A DNA stretch of 64,000 bases from Paenibacillus sp. FSL R7-0273. GTDB taxonomy: Bacteria; Bacillota; Bacilli; Paenibacillales; Paenibacillaceae. Shown here in pieces: positions 51,105 through 60,169 of the stretch. The notes under the pieces are model-generated. The model was not told the DNA's origin. It ran no database searches and was given only the letters and a program-made list of their open reading frames with translations. The position numbers were made by a program, and so were the translations under genes. The DNA lies in the NCBI RefSeq assembly GCF_000758625.1, contig NZ_CP009283.1:4041501-4105500 (forward strand), given 5' to 3'. Position 1 is the stretch's first letter. The number at the start of each line of letters is the position of its first letter.

Positions 51105-53033
51105 CTATTCCACAACTGTCTTGGGCTTGCGTCCGGCCTTCTTCAGCACAATAAAGCTTAGCGGCGGGATCGTCAGCTCCAGGCTGTTCATCTGATTATG
51201 CCATTCCTTCTTCGTGCTCTTCATCGGACCGTTATGATAGCCTGTACCGCCGAATTCCACCGTCTCTGAGCTGAAAATCTCTTCATACGTGCCCGGACGC
51301 GGAACGCCGATCCGGTAATTCTTCCGCTCGACCGGCTGGAAATTGGCGATGATAACGAGCGTATCCACCGGCTTTTTGCCTCTGCGGATGTACGAAAGCA
51401 CACTCTGGTGGTTATCGTCCGCGTAAATCCACTGGTAGCCCTCAAAATCATGATCCAGCTCCCACATCGCCTTCTCGGTTACATAGAGCTTATTAAGCGC
51501 AGCTGTATAGGCCAGCATCCTGCGGTGAGCCTCATAATCCAGCAGCAGCCAGTCCAGCTGGTCCTGATCCTTCCACTCGATAAACTGTCCGAATTCACCG
51601 CCCATGAACAGCAGCTTTTTACCGGGATGGGAGATCTGATAGCCCAGCAGCAGGCGCAGACCGGCGAATTTTTGCTCGTAGGTGCCCGGCATTTTGTCCA
51701 GCAGCGATTTTTTACCGTGTACAACCTCATCGTGGGATAAAGGCAGCGTATAATTTTCAGAATAGGCATAGGCAATCGGAAAGGTCAACAAATTATGATG
51801 ATAGGGACGGGCCCCGAAATCATGTTCTATGTAACCTAAAGTGTCATTCATCCAGCCCATATTCCATTTGTAATTGAATCCAAGGCCGCCTTCGTGTGCA
51901 GGAGCTGTAACGCCCGGCCAGGCGCTGGATTCCTCTGCCATCATCAGTGCTTTTGGATAATAGTGAAAAATCGTCTTATTCAGCTGCTGAATGAACCGGA
52001 TTGCCTCCAGATTCTCCAGCCCGCCGTTAACATTGCGTCTATACTGGTGGCTCTGCTTCTCGAAATCAAGGCGCAGCATGCTTGTTACAGCATCCACCCG
52101 CATTCCGTCTATGTGGTAGACGTCGTACCAGAAAAGCGCATTGGAGATGAGGAATGAAACAATTTCCGGCTTGCTGAAATCAAAGGACAGTGTACCCCAG
52201 CCCGGCTTCTCGGCCAGCATTGGATCAGCATATTCATACAGCGGAGAGCCGTCAAACATTCTAAGTCCGTGTGCATCCTTGGCAAAATGCGCCGGCACCC
52301 AGTCCAGAATGACACCGATGCCCGCCTGATGCAGCCTGTCGATCAGGTACATCAGCTCCTGAGGTTCGCCGTAACGGCTCGTCGCAGCAAAATACCCCGT
52401 CCCCTGATAACCCCACGATAAATCATAGGGGTGCTCGGCAAGCGGCATAAACTCAACATGAGTATAGCTCATCTCCACCAGATACGGGATCAGCAGCTCG
52501 GCCATTTCTTTATAAGTGTAGAATTCTCCGTCTTCCTTCTGCTTCCAGGTACCAAAATGCATTTCATAAATGTTCATCGGTCCATTGTATGGGGCTTTAT
52601 TCTTGCGTCTCCACAGATTGTCCCCCCACTGGTAGCCGGTGAGATCCGCCACAACCGAAGCTGTCGCCGGTCTGACCTCCGATTTGAAGGCATATGGATC
52701 CGCTTTGAGGAAGCTGTCTCCGTCAGCTGAGATAATCCTGTATTTGTAAAAAGTTCCCGGCTCTATTCCCGGAAAAAAACGACTCCAAAATCCTGAATCG
52801 GGTATCTTAAATAACGAGTCCGCTTCTGCAGTTCCGTCCCAGCCGTTATGATTACCAGCCAGTCCTACATATGTCGCATGAGGAGCCCACACGGTAAAGC
52901 GAACGCCCTTCATTCCATCTTCAGCGGCAATGTGCGCGCCAAGCATCATATAGCTGCGATAATTCGTGCCTTCATGGAACAGATAAATATCTTCAGTTGA
53001 CGGGAGGTTTACTGTTTGTTGTATGTCAGGCAA
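51105..53033 (-). CDS. glgB: 1,4-alpha-glucan branching enzyme GlgB
   Basis: A 642-residue GH13_9 enzyme introducing alpha-1,6 branches into glycogen. It has the N-terminal CBM48 (VRFTVWAPHATYVGLAGNHNGWDG), the barrel with nucleophile in GMRVDAVTSML, acid/base in MMAEESSAW and the third acid in LPLSHDEVVHGK, and the C-terminal amylase beta domain. The start is TTG at 53033 after AAGGTGGTGA. First gene of glgB-glgA, divergent from glgC. Confidence 0.94.
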   Translation of the reverse strand: MPDIQQTVNLPSTEDIYLFHEGTNYRSYMMLGAHIAAEDGMKGVRFTVWAPHATYVGLAGNHNGWDGTAEADSLFKIPDSGFWSRFFPGIEPGTFYKYRIISADGDSFLKADPYAFKSEVRPATASVVADLTGYQWGDNLWRRKNKAPYNGPMNIYEMHFGTWKQKEDGEFYTYKEMAELLIPYLVEMSYTHVEFMPLAEHPYDLSWGYQGTGYFAATSRYGEPQELMYLIDRLHQAGIGVILDWVPAHFAKDAHGLRMFDGSPLYEYADPMLAEKPGWGTLSFDFSKPEIVSFLISNALFWYDVYHIDGMRVDAVTSMLRLDFEKQSHQYRRNVNGGLENLEAIRFIQQLNKTIFHYYPKALMMAEESSAWPGVTAPAHEGGLGFNYKWNMGWMNDTLGYIEHDFGARPYHHNLLTFPIAYAYSENYTLPLSHDEVVHGKKSLLDKMPGTYEQKFAGLRLLLGYQISHPGKKLLFMGGEFGQFIEWKDQDQLDWLLLDYEAHRRMLAYTAALNKLYVTEKAMWELDHDFEGYQWIYADDNHQSVLSYIRRGKKPVDTLVIIANFQPVERKNYRIGVPRPGTYEEIFSSETVEFGGTGYHNGPMKSTKKEWHNQMNSLELTIPPLSFIVLKKAGRKPKTVVE

Positions 53034-53188
53034 ATCATCACCACCTTTTTTGTATAGGATGCACCTATAACATTACCCGAATGTCCCGGTTTTGAAAATG
53101 CGTTTTAAGGAAAAAATAGGTTTTTTCTGAACGAAAAAATAAAAATGTAATTATTTCAGCAGGACATCAATATATTTCACTTATGCCG

Positions 53189-53216
53189 TTTCAAGCGCTT
53201 GTGGGGAGTTTATATT
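53189..53216 (+). promoter_or_regulatory. glgC promoter with a CAAGCGCTTG operator
   Basis: A -35-like TTTCAA (53189-53194) and TATATT (53211-53216) with a 16-base spacer precede glgC by about 35 bp. The perfect palindrome CAAGCGCTTG (53192-53201) overlaps them; it resembles LacI/CcpA-family half-sites, suggesting sugar-responsive repression of the divergent glg genes. Confidence 0.45.
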
Positions 53217-53250
53217 ACAAGCATTGACAAAAAAATGGGAGGGATAACAA

Positions 53251-54474
53251 ATGAGTAAAAAAGAATGTGTCGCCATGCTGCTGGCTGGCGGGGAAGGCCG
53301 CAGACTGGCCCCCTTAACCACCACGATGGCAAAACCTGCAGTCCCTTTCGGAGGACAGTATAGAATCATTGACTTTCCCCTCAGCAACTGTGTGAATTCA
53401 AACATTGATACTGTGGGCGTACTGACTCAGTACGAAGCTAATTCCTTGCATCAGCATATCGGATCAGGCGAGCCATGGGGGCTGCATTCCAAACCTGATC
53501 AGGGTGTCAGACTGCTGCCTTCCGGTGTGGACGGACGAAATACTTATACCGGTACAGCAGATGCCATCTATAAGAACATAGATTTTATTGACAGCCAAAA
53601 TCCGGAGCATGTGCTGATCCTCTCTGCCGATCATATCTACCATATGGATTACCGCAAAATGCTGGATTATCATATCAGTAAAGCAGCCAAAGCGACAATC
53701 TCTGTCATGGAGGTTCCATGGGATGAGGCGAGCCGCTTTGGTGTTATGAATGTGAACGAGGAGCTGAAAATTTCCGAGTTCGCCGAAAAACCGAAGGTGC
53801 CGAAGAGCAATCTGGCATCCATGGGTATCTATCTGTTCGAGTGGGCTTATCTGAAGGAATATCTGCTGCTTGACGCCGCTGATTCCTCCTCCAGCCATGA
53901 TTTCGGCAAGGACGTGATTCCGGCGATGCTGGACAGCAACGATGATCTGTTCGCTTACCGTTTCCAGGGCTACTGGAGAGATGTAGGTACAGTTGACAGC
54001 CTGTGGGAAGCTCATATGGATCTGCTGCAGGCGGACAACGGCTTCAAGCTGGATAACGCCCAGTGGCCGATGTATAGCCGGGCACGGCGCACCAAGCCGG
54101 CAGCTGTTAAGCCCCGTATCCCGGTTCAGGCTGATGACTGCCTGGTGAACGAAGCCTGCCTGCTGGAAGGCAGCCTGCAGCGCTCCGTAATCTTCGGTGG
54201 CGTGGAAATCGGCAAGCTCAGCCGGGTACATCAGAGTATCGTTATGCCGGGTGTACAAATCGGCCGCGGTGTGCTGATTGAGAATGCGATTATCGGCGAA
54301 GGAGCAGTTATTAAGGATGGTGCTGTGATCAAAGGCAGTCCTGACAACGTAGTGGTTGTCGGTCCTAACGAGATTGTTGCCGCCAAGCCGGTCATCCGGA
54401 CCCAGCCTTCCCGCCTGCTGCAGGAAGTGTATGAGAAAACCGGCAGACTGCGTGCTGAAGGACTTCCTTCTTAA
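53251..54474 (+). CDS. glgC: Glucose-1-phosphate adenylyltransferase GlgC
   Basis: A 407-residue enzyme making ADP-glucose from glucose-1-phosphate and ATP, the committed step of glycogen synthesis. The nucleotide motif [20 protein letters not shown] (12-31), the FAEKP sugar-phosphate segment, and the C-terminal left-handed beta-helix ([24 protein letters not shown]) are clear. No glgD paralogue follows, unlike the B. subtilis glgBCDAP operon. The ATG follows GGGAGGGATAACAA. Confidence 0.95.
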   Translation: MSKKECVAMLLAGGEGRRLAPLTTTMAKPAVPFGGQYRIIDFPLSNCVNSNIDTVGVLTQYEANSLHQHIGSGEPWGLHSKPDQGVRLLPSGVDGRNTYTGTADAIYKNIDFIDSQNPEHVLILSADHIYHMDYRKMLDYHISKAAKATISVMEVPWDEASRFGVMNVNEELKISEFAEKPKVPKSNLASMGIYLFEWAYLKEYLLLDAADSSSSHDFGKDVIPAMLDSNDDLFAYRFQGYWRDVGTVDSLWEAHMDLLQADNGFKLDNAQWPMYSRARRTKPAAVKPRIPVQADDCLVNEACLLEGSLQRSVIFGGVEIGKLSRVHQSIVMPGVQIGRGVLIENAIIGEGAVIKDGAVIKGSPDNVVVVGPNEIVAAKPVIRTQPSRLLQEVYEKTGRLRAEGLPS

Positions 54475-54505
54475 GCCTTATTATTCCTTCTTTTCAGCTC
54501 AACAA

Positions 54506-54548
54506 AAAGGGCTGCAATACGGGTCAGATGACCGTATTGCAGCCCTTT
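54506..54548. terminator. Bidirectional terminator
   Basis: AAAGGGCTGCAATACGG (54506-54522) pairs with CCGTATTGCAGCCCTTT (54532-54548), perfect 17-bp stem; it ends both glgC (+) and the kinase gene (-). Confidence 0.87.
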
Positions 54549-54578
54549 CTGTTATGTCCTCAAGCAATTGCTTATTCA

Positions 54579-56024
54579 CTACAGCTCATAATCGTTGCTC
54601 TCAGCCGTAACCGGCTGTTCTGCAGCCGGAGGGCGCTCATCGGTTAACGGTAGAATGACCGTCACCTGAGTCCCCTTACCCAGCTCGCTGTCCATCTCCA
54701 GCTTGCCGTGGTGCAGCTCTACAATCTGCTGGGAAATCGCCAGTCCTAAGCCGGTCCCCCCGTTCAGTGCATCGACCTGAAAGAAGCGGTCACGCACTCT
54801 GGTGAGATGGACCTCACTGATTCCGATTCCGCTGTCCCTTACGATAACTGCCATTTCCTTCTCTGACAGACGCTGTGCAGACAGAACAATACTGGAATCC
54901 TCGGGGGAGAACTTGACGGCATTATCCACAAGGTTCAGGAATACCTGCTTAAGCCGGTTCGGATCTCCCTTGATATAGACCGAATCCTCGCATTCCAGCA
55001 CCAGATGAATCCGTTTCTTCTCGGCCTTGGCCCAAATGTTAAGAATCGTCTCCTGCAGCACCACCTTGATATCGGTCAGCACAATCGACAGCTTCATTTC
55101 ATTCTGCTGCAGCTTGGAGAAATCCAGGATCTCCTCCACCAGACCGATCAGGCGGTCACTTTCCTTGGAGATGATTCCCATGCCAAGCTTCGTCTCCTCC
55201 GGATCATATCCGCCGGAAATCAGCGTTTCACTCCAGCCCTTGATGCTCGTCAGCGGAGTCCGCAGCTCATGGGAGATGGAGGAGATGAAATCATCCTTGA
55301 TCTGATTGCTGCGGATGATTTCATCCGCCATATAATTCAAGGTGGTGGCCAGATCGCCGATCTCGTACTTGTAGTCCCCTTTAATCCGGGCGTTAAACCT
55401 GCCCTTCGCCATCTGCGCTGAGACGGCTGTAATATTATTAAGCGGCTTGACGATGGAATTCGCCAGTCCGAAGCTGAACAGGACGACAATCACCATAACC
55501 GCCGCACCGATCCCGATCGACACCAGGGTCAGGTTCAGCAGATCCTTATCAATCCGCTCCATCGAGGTGATGTAGCGGATCACATATTTATCGCGGCTGT
55601 TAAGCTGAATCAGCTTGGATACCGCCATGACACTTTCGTTCGTCCCTGCCTGTCTGCCTACCCATTTGCCGATGCTGCCGCCTACCGCCTCCGGCACATC
55701 ACTTGTAGTGATTGTCCGGTCAGGCTGAAAGCCGGTCGAGCTGGTCAGGATATCCCCGCTGGTGGACAGCACCTCCAGCTCTGTATACTCCATGCCGAAA
55801 AGATCCAGCACCTTTTGCATCTGGTTCGGCGACCGCTCGCCCGAAATCGCGTATTTCAGGAAGCCTTCTGCCGTGACAATATTAGTCGTGATTTTGCTGT
55901 ACACACTGTCATAATAATACGTGCGGATCGCCAGCAGGAAGATAACCTCTACCAGGAGAAGCGCTACAAAGACTACAAGAATATAGTGCAGTACGATCTG
56001 TCTGCGCATCCCCTTCTTGATCAT
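54579..56024 (-). CDS. Sensor histidine kinase
   Basis: A 481-residue membrane kinase: span 1 at about 8-30, an extracytoplasmic PAS-like sensor domain (about 35-160), span 2 at about 165-190, HAMP (about 190-245), HisKA with the phospho-acceptor histidine in SSISHELRTPLTSIKG (about 265), and HATPase (NLVDNAVKFSPE, DSGIGIS, GGTGLGLAIS). The ATG at 56024 overlaps the response regulator stop as ATGA; earlier ATGs have weaker sites. Last gene of a four-gene operon beginning with the ATPase at 58759. Confidence 0.92.
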   Translation of the reverse strand: MIKKGMRRQIVLHYILVVFVALLLVEVIFLLAIRTYYYDSVYSKITTNIVTAEGFLKYAISGERSPNQMQKVLDLFGMEYTELEVLSTSGDILTSSTGFQPDRTITTSDVPEAVGGSIGKWVGRQAGTNESVMAVSKLIQLNSRDKYVIRYITSMERIDKDLLNLTLVSIGIGAAVMVIVVLFSFGLANSIVKPLNNITAVSAQMAKGRFNARIKGDYKYEIGDLATTLNYMADEIIRSNQIKDDFISSISHELRTPLTSIKGWSETLISGGYDPEETKLGMGIISKESDRLIGLVEEILDFSKLQQNEMKLSIVLTDIKVVLQETILNIWAKAEKKRIHLVLECEDSVYIKGDPNRLKQVFLNLVDNAVKFSPEDSSIVLSAQRLSEKEMAVIVRDSGIGISEVHLTRVRDRFFQVDALNGGTGLGLAISQQIVELHHGKLEMDSELGKGTQVTVILPLTDERPPAAEQPVTAESNDYEL

Positions 56025-56719
56025 TGTCCTTGGCCTTTCCATTTGTAGCCGTGCCCCCATACAGTCTGCAAGTATTCGGGCTCAGACGGGTTGTTTTCAA
56101 TTTTTTGGCGCAGCCGGCGGATGTTCACATCGACGATCTTCGGATCGCCCATATACTCCTTGCCCCAGACATGATCCAGCAGCGAGTCGCGGCTGAGCGG
56201 CGTATTCTCCTTCTCAAGGAAAAACTGCACCAGTGAAAATTCTGTCGGCGTCAGCTCAATTGCCTCCCCGCTGCGTTTGAACTGCTTGGAGATCAGATCC
56301 AGCGTAAACGGGCCGGAGTGAAAGGATACCTTAGCCGACTGCTCACGGTGCACATTAACCCGGCGCAGCAGCGATTGAATGCGTGCAATCAGCTCGGTCG
56401 GGCTGAACGGCTTGCTGACATGATCATCAGCCCCTACAGAAAGCGCATAGACCTTATCCTGCTCCTGCACCTTGGCGGTCAGGAAAATAATTCCGAGCCG
56501 TTCATTGGTCTCACGGATACGCCGGCATACCTCGAAGCCGTCAATGCCCGGAACCATTACATCCAGCAGTGCGATATCAATATCAGGTATGGTGGTCAGC
56601 TTGTGCAGCGCTTCATTGCCGTCCGCCGCCTCCAGCACCTCGAAGCCGTTTCGTTTCAGGTTAATTACAATAAAACTGCGGATAGATTCTTCATCCTCCA
56701 GTATCAGTACTTTACTCAT
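56021..56719 (-). CDS. OmpR-family response regulator
   Basis: A 232-residue regulator. Receiver domain: acidic pair in LEDEES, phospho-acceptor aspartate in ALLDVMVPG (about 54), lysine in HVSKPFSP. The C-terminal winged helix carries LTPTEFSLVQFFLEKE and VDVNIRRLRQKIE, the recognition helix. The ATG at 56719 follows GGAAGGG and overlaps the lipoprotein stop by 8 bp. It is the cognate partner of the kinase encoded next. Confidence 0.95.
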   Translation of the reverse strand: MSKVLILEDEESIRSFIVINLKRNGFEVLEAADGNEALHKLTTIPDIDIALLDVMVPGIDGFEVCRRIRETNERLGIIFLTAKVQEQDKVYALSVGADDHVSKPFSPTELIARIQSLLRRVNVHREQSAKVSFHSGPFTLDLISKQFKRSGEAIELTPTEFSLVQFFLEKENTPLSRDSLLDHVWGKEYMGDPKIVDVNIRRLRQKIENNPSEPEYLQTVWGHGYKWKGQGQ

Positions 56720-57995
56720 CGATTCCCTTCCTTTCAATTGGAGCGGTTATTTTATCGCTGTCGCTCCCGCCCGTGCTCTGTACCAGCTCTCCGCGGTAGC
56801 CGATAATCTTGTCCATATCCCGGCTGAGCACCTTCCAGCCGCTGTTCTTGACACGGTCCCATTCCGGCTGGGTAAAGAAGGTTACCTCCACCACCGTCTC
56901 GCCCGTATCCGACATGACAAACTTCAGCGATTTATCCTGTACCGATTTGGTATCCACTGTGATCTTGCCGTGCCACTCCGGCAGAAAATCGATAATGAAC
57001 CGGTCTGACGGGTCACGGTACTTCTGCGCGGTAAAGCTCAGGCCGTCCTTGCCGTCCCATTTATAGTAGGAAGTGAAGTAAGGAATGGCTTCAGGGTCAA
57101 AATATTCCCAGCCGCCCGGCGCCTCCAGCATACCAATCTCGATAATGCCGTCGCCGTCGATATCCTCACTGACAATCTTTCTGTCTTTAAATGTCTTGGC
57201 ATCGCCTGGAATAACCACCCGCAGCTTATTATTCTCCATCACTACCACTGTGGTATAGGCTGAACGGGAATCCACCGCCGCATCCAGTACAATACCTTCT
57301 TTATTCTCTGCTACTTTTCCTGAGACAATATTGTAATAATTATTAAAATACGGGTCCAGGTCATCAAGCTGGTCAAGCACCTTGAAGCCGTCGTCAAACT
57401 GATAGGTAGTAATTTTGTTCGTTTCATTACGTTTGAAGTACACCACGGTAATGTCGGCAATATCATCCTCGTTCAGATCGTCTATCATGAATCTGGTGTA
57501 AGGCTGCGACAGCACTTCCTCCAGCTCACCGCCGGAATACGTATAGACGACCATTCCCTTCTCCACGCCGCGCGAATAGCCGGCAATGATATCCAGCTTT
57601 CCGTCGCCAGTCACATCCTTTAAGTCAACCGACTCCAGCTGGGTGCCGTCGCCGTCAAAATCAAGCTTCTTCACCCATCCGTCCTCCGTCTTCTCCAGGA
57701 TCATGCCGTGAATCAGAACGGATTCATTCTCAGTTAAATAGAACACCAGCGTCTCCAGGGTGCCGTCCTTATCTAAATCCTCTGTAAAAATCGAGCTGTC
57801 CTCTTCCCCGGACGGGCGGATCAGCGAGGCGCTGGCCGGCATCTGTGACTTGATCGCTGTCATCAGGGAAGCCTTATCGGCGGTCAGCTCGGGAGCCTTC
57901 ATCTTTGAAACAGGATCGCTGATGAAGGTACAGCCCGACAGTACGGACAATGACACGACAGCCGCCGCCAGACGTCTAGCAACACATAGCTTCAA
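56712..57995 (-). CDS. Lipoprotein with VCBS/FG-GAP-like calcium-type repeats
   Basis: A 427-residue lipoprotein: signal ending at LSGC (Cys22), then repeated acidic loops of the integrin FG-GAP/VCBS kind (EDLDKDGTLETLVFY, DFDGDGTQ, KDVTGDGKLDIIAGYS, DDLNEDDIADITVVYF, EDIDGDGIIEIGML). These are EF-hand-like D-x-D-G-D loops of a beta-propeller facing outside the membrane. Encoded between the ATPase (38 bp upstream) and the response regulator (8-bp overlap), so it is probably an accessory sensor or cargo of this operon. Start TTG at 57995 after GGAAAGAG. Confidence 0.85.
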   Translation of the reverse strand: MKLCVARRLAAAVVSLSVLSGCTFISDPVSKMKAPELTADKASLMTAIKSQMPASASLIRPSGEEDSSIFTEDLDKDGTLETLVFYLTENESVLIHGMILEKTEDGWVKKLDFDGDGTQLESVDLKDVTGDGKLDIIAGYSRGVEKGMVVYTYSGGELEEVLSQPYTRFMIDDLNEDDIADITVVYFKRNETNKITTYQFDDGFKVLDQLDDLDPYFNNYYNIVSGKVAENKEGIVLDAAVDSRSAYTTVVVMENNKLRVVIPGDAKTFKDRKIVSEDIDGDGIIEIGMLEAPGGWEYFDPEAIPYFTSYYKWDGKDGLSFTAQKYRDPSDRFIIDFLPEWHGKITVDTKSVQDKSLKFVMSDTGETVVEVTFFTQPEWDRVKNSGWKVLSRDMDKIIGYRGELVQSTGGSDSDKITAPIERKGIDE

Positions 57996-58033
57996 GCTTC
58001 ATCACTCTTTCCTTGTTTCATTGCACAGGTCTG

Positions 58034-58759
58034 CTACAGGTTAATACGCTCCTGTGAGGTCAGGCGGCGTCCTCTCACATCATGCTTGATTCTGCCGTTC
58101 TCCAGCACCCACAGTCTTGTGGCATAACGTTCCGCCAGCTCCAGCGGAAGTACAGTAATTACAGTCAGTCCTGTTTCCTTGCAGAGTCTGCGCAGCGTCT
58201 CCAGGACGCCTTCGGCCGTCCGCGGATCAAGACCGGTTACCGGCTCATCGGCCAGAATAACCTTTGCTCCGTGCACAAGCGCACGGGCAATAGCTACACG
58301 CTGGCGCTCGCCCCCGCTGAGCTGGCTCGTCTTCAGCTTCGCTTTGTCCAGCAGGCCAAGCGTATCCAGCTCGTCCATCGCCCCCATATAATCATCCTGC
58401 CGGACCATGCCCGTAACCATCCGCCACAGCGGCGTCTGCGAGGACTGGCCGATCAGTACATTCTTTAGTGCGGTCCGGTTCGGGTTAAGCTCGGCGTTCT
58501 GCTCCAGATACGCCCATTCGCGGCGGATTTTGCGTCTGCCGGCAAGCGGGCTCTTCATGATGTCTACTCCATCCACCCGGAAATTGCCCCTGTCCCATTT
58601 CTCGCGCAGCGCCAGACAGCGCAGCAGCGTCGACTTGCCGCTTCCGCTGGCTCCCACCAGCACTACCAGTTCCCCCGGCTCTAACTGAAAACCGATATCC
58701 TGTAAAACCGGAATTTTATCTTCCCCGACTGCTCTGGCTAAATGTTCAACTGTAATCAT
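58034..58759 (-). CDS. PhnC-like ABC ATPase without a canonical H-loop
   Basis: A 241-residue ABC ATPase: Walker A GASGSGKST (36-44), Q-loop YLEQNAELN, signature LSGGERQR, Walker B VILADEP with the catalytic glutamate. Sequence features resemble PhnC/phosphonate-type ATPases (ALKNVLIG, DLAREYA-like region). The switch segment reads TVLPLELAERYATR, with Pro/Leu where PhnC proteins have His, so the catalytic H-loop histidine seems missing. No permease or binding protein is encoded nearby. First gene of an operon with a VCBS lipoprotein and a two-component system. Confidence 0.83.
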   Translation of the reverse strand: MITVEHLARAVGEDKIPVLQDIGFQLEPGELVVLVGASGSGKSTLLRCLALREKWDRGNFRVDGVDIMKSPLAGRRKIRREWAYLEQNAELNPNRTALKNVLIGQSSQTPLWRMVTGMVRQDDYMGAMDELDTLGLLDKAKLKTSQLSGGERQRVAIARALVHGAKVILADEPVTGLDPRTAEGVLETLRRLCKETGLTVITVLPLELAERYATRLWVLENGRIKHDVRGRRLTSQERINL

Positions 58760-58849
58760 AGTTCAGCCTCTCCCTGTTTTGGTCTCTACTCTATAGTGTA
58801 CTCTGAAAGCGGGACCAATTGCCATGCGCACATCTGTTCTTATCTTACC

Positions 58850-60025
58850 TCAATTCTGCTGCCGTGGCGAGAATAATAACCCGGTCAGACCGAACAAAAT
58901 ATAGAGAACGCCAAGCAGCACGAAAATCCCGCTGCCCCAGCCGAACTCCAGCAGCAGGCCGCCGACGCCCGGGCCGAGGATGCTGCCGATGCTAAAATGA
59001 AAAGAAGAAACAACATTGGCCGCAGGCAGCAGATTACGCGGCAGGATATCTGCAGCATAGCCCAGCCCAAGCGAGAAGAACGAGCCTACCAGCCCACCGG
59101 CCACCAGCAGCAGAAGCAGCGTTAGAATGAAATGGTCACCTGCCAGCGGCAGCAGTGTAAAGCCCAGGCCACCGCAGGTTCCGGCAAGGATCAGAATTTT
59201 TTTGCGCCCGTAGCGGTCGCTCCACAGCCCGAGCGGCAGCTGGAGCAGAAGGCCGCCGATGCCAGCGAACGGCAGGAGTGTAGCAATCTGGTCAGTGGTG
59301 AAGCCAGAGCGCAGGCCATAGACAGGGAAATTACTGTTCAGGCTTGCTTCCATGTACCCGTACAGCATCGCTGGAATCAATGCGTACCAGGCAAGGCTAT
59401 AGCTGCGGCCGAAACGGCGGGCTTGGCCTTCGCTGTGCTCCACCTTGTCAGGACGGGAATTGGGCAGCTTGAGCAGCACCAGCAGCAGTGCCAGCAGGAA
59501 TAAGCCGGCCAGAATAAGAAACGGGGCCGCCTGGCCGAAGCGCAGCAGGCTGATCCCTGCCGGTCCGAGACTGAAGCCCAGGCCGTAGGACATTCCGTAC
59601 AGTGAGAGATTGCGGCCCCTGTGCTCTGCCGGTGCCATCAGAAGCACCCAGAGCTGGGCGGCATAATTAATAGCCGAATCGCCGATGCCGACCAGCAGCC
59701 GCAGCACAAACCAGGCGGTGACGCCAGGCAGCAGCGGGAACAGCAGCAGCGAAACCAGGACCAGGCTTAAGCCGGCGGCAATCAGCCTCTTGAAGCCGAT
59801 GGCGCCGAGCACCCGCTCTGCCACCAGGGTCATGGCAAATGAGCCGACATAAAGCGCTGCCGCATTCAGGCCGTTGAGCGAAGATGACACTCCCTTTTGC
59901 TCCAGCAGAATAGACAGCACTGGCAGCAGAAGCCCCTGGCTCAGGCCCGCGGCGATAATAACGGTAATGAGAATAAAATAGTTCAGCTTACTGTTGGAGC
60001 GTGTTGCTAAAAGCCGGTCTGACAC
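58850..60025 (-). CDS. Major facilitator superfamily transporter
   Basis: A 391-residue membrane protein with 12 spans, DHA1-like. The loop-2/3 motif is degenerate, but the second-half loop has GLWSDRYGRKKILILAG, and span 5 has YGLGFSLGPAG. It starts at a GTG (60025) after AAGGAGG and is divergent from the ArsR-type regulator gene at 60170, likely its regulator. Probably exports a small molecule; substrate unknown. Confidence 0.87.
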   Translation of the reverse strand: MSDRLLATRSNSKLNYFILITVIIAAGLSQGLLLPVLSILLEQKGVSSSLNGLNAAALYVGSFAMTLVAERVLGAIGFKRLIAAGLSLVLVSLLLFPLLPGVTAWFVLRLLVGIGDSAINYAAQLWVLLMAPAEHRGRNLSLYGMSYGLGFSLGPAGISLLRFGQAAPFLILAGLFLLALLLVLLKLPNSRPDKVEHSEGQARRFGRSYSLAWYALIPAMLYGYMEASLNSNFPVYGLRSGFTTDQIATLLPFAGIGGLLLQLPLGLWSDRYGRKKILILAGTCGGLGFTLLPLAGDHFILTLLLLLVAGGLVGSFFSLGLGYAADILPRNLLPAANVVSSFHFSIGSILGPGVGGLLLEFGWGSGIFVLLGVLYILFGLTGLLFSPRQQN

Positions 60026-60169
60026 AGATGAATCCTCCTTGAACGGTATTCAGGTAATAGCGGACAAAACTTGCCCTTGAAGGCAAACATGGAACATTAT
60101 AGTGGACAACCCTCTTCAAAACAAGAGATAATATATAGAAGTGACCGATTTCCTGGGGGTGCAAGCTTC

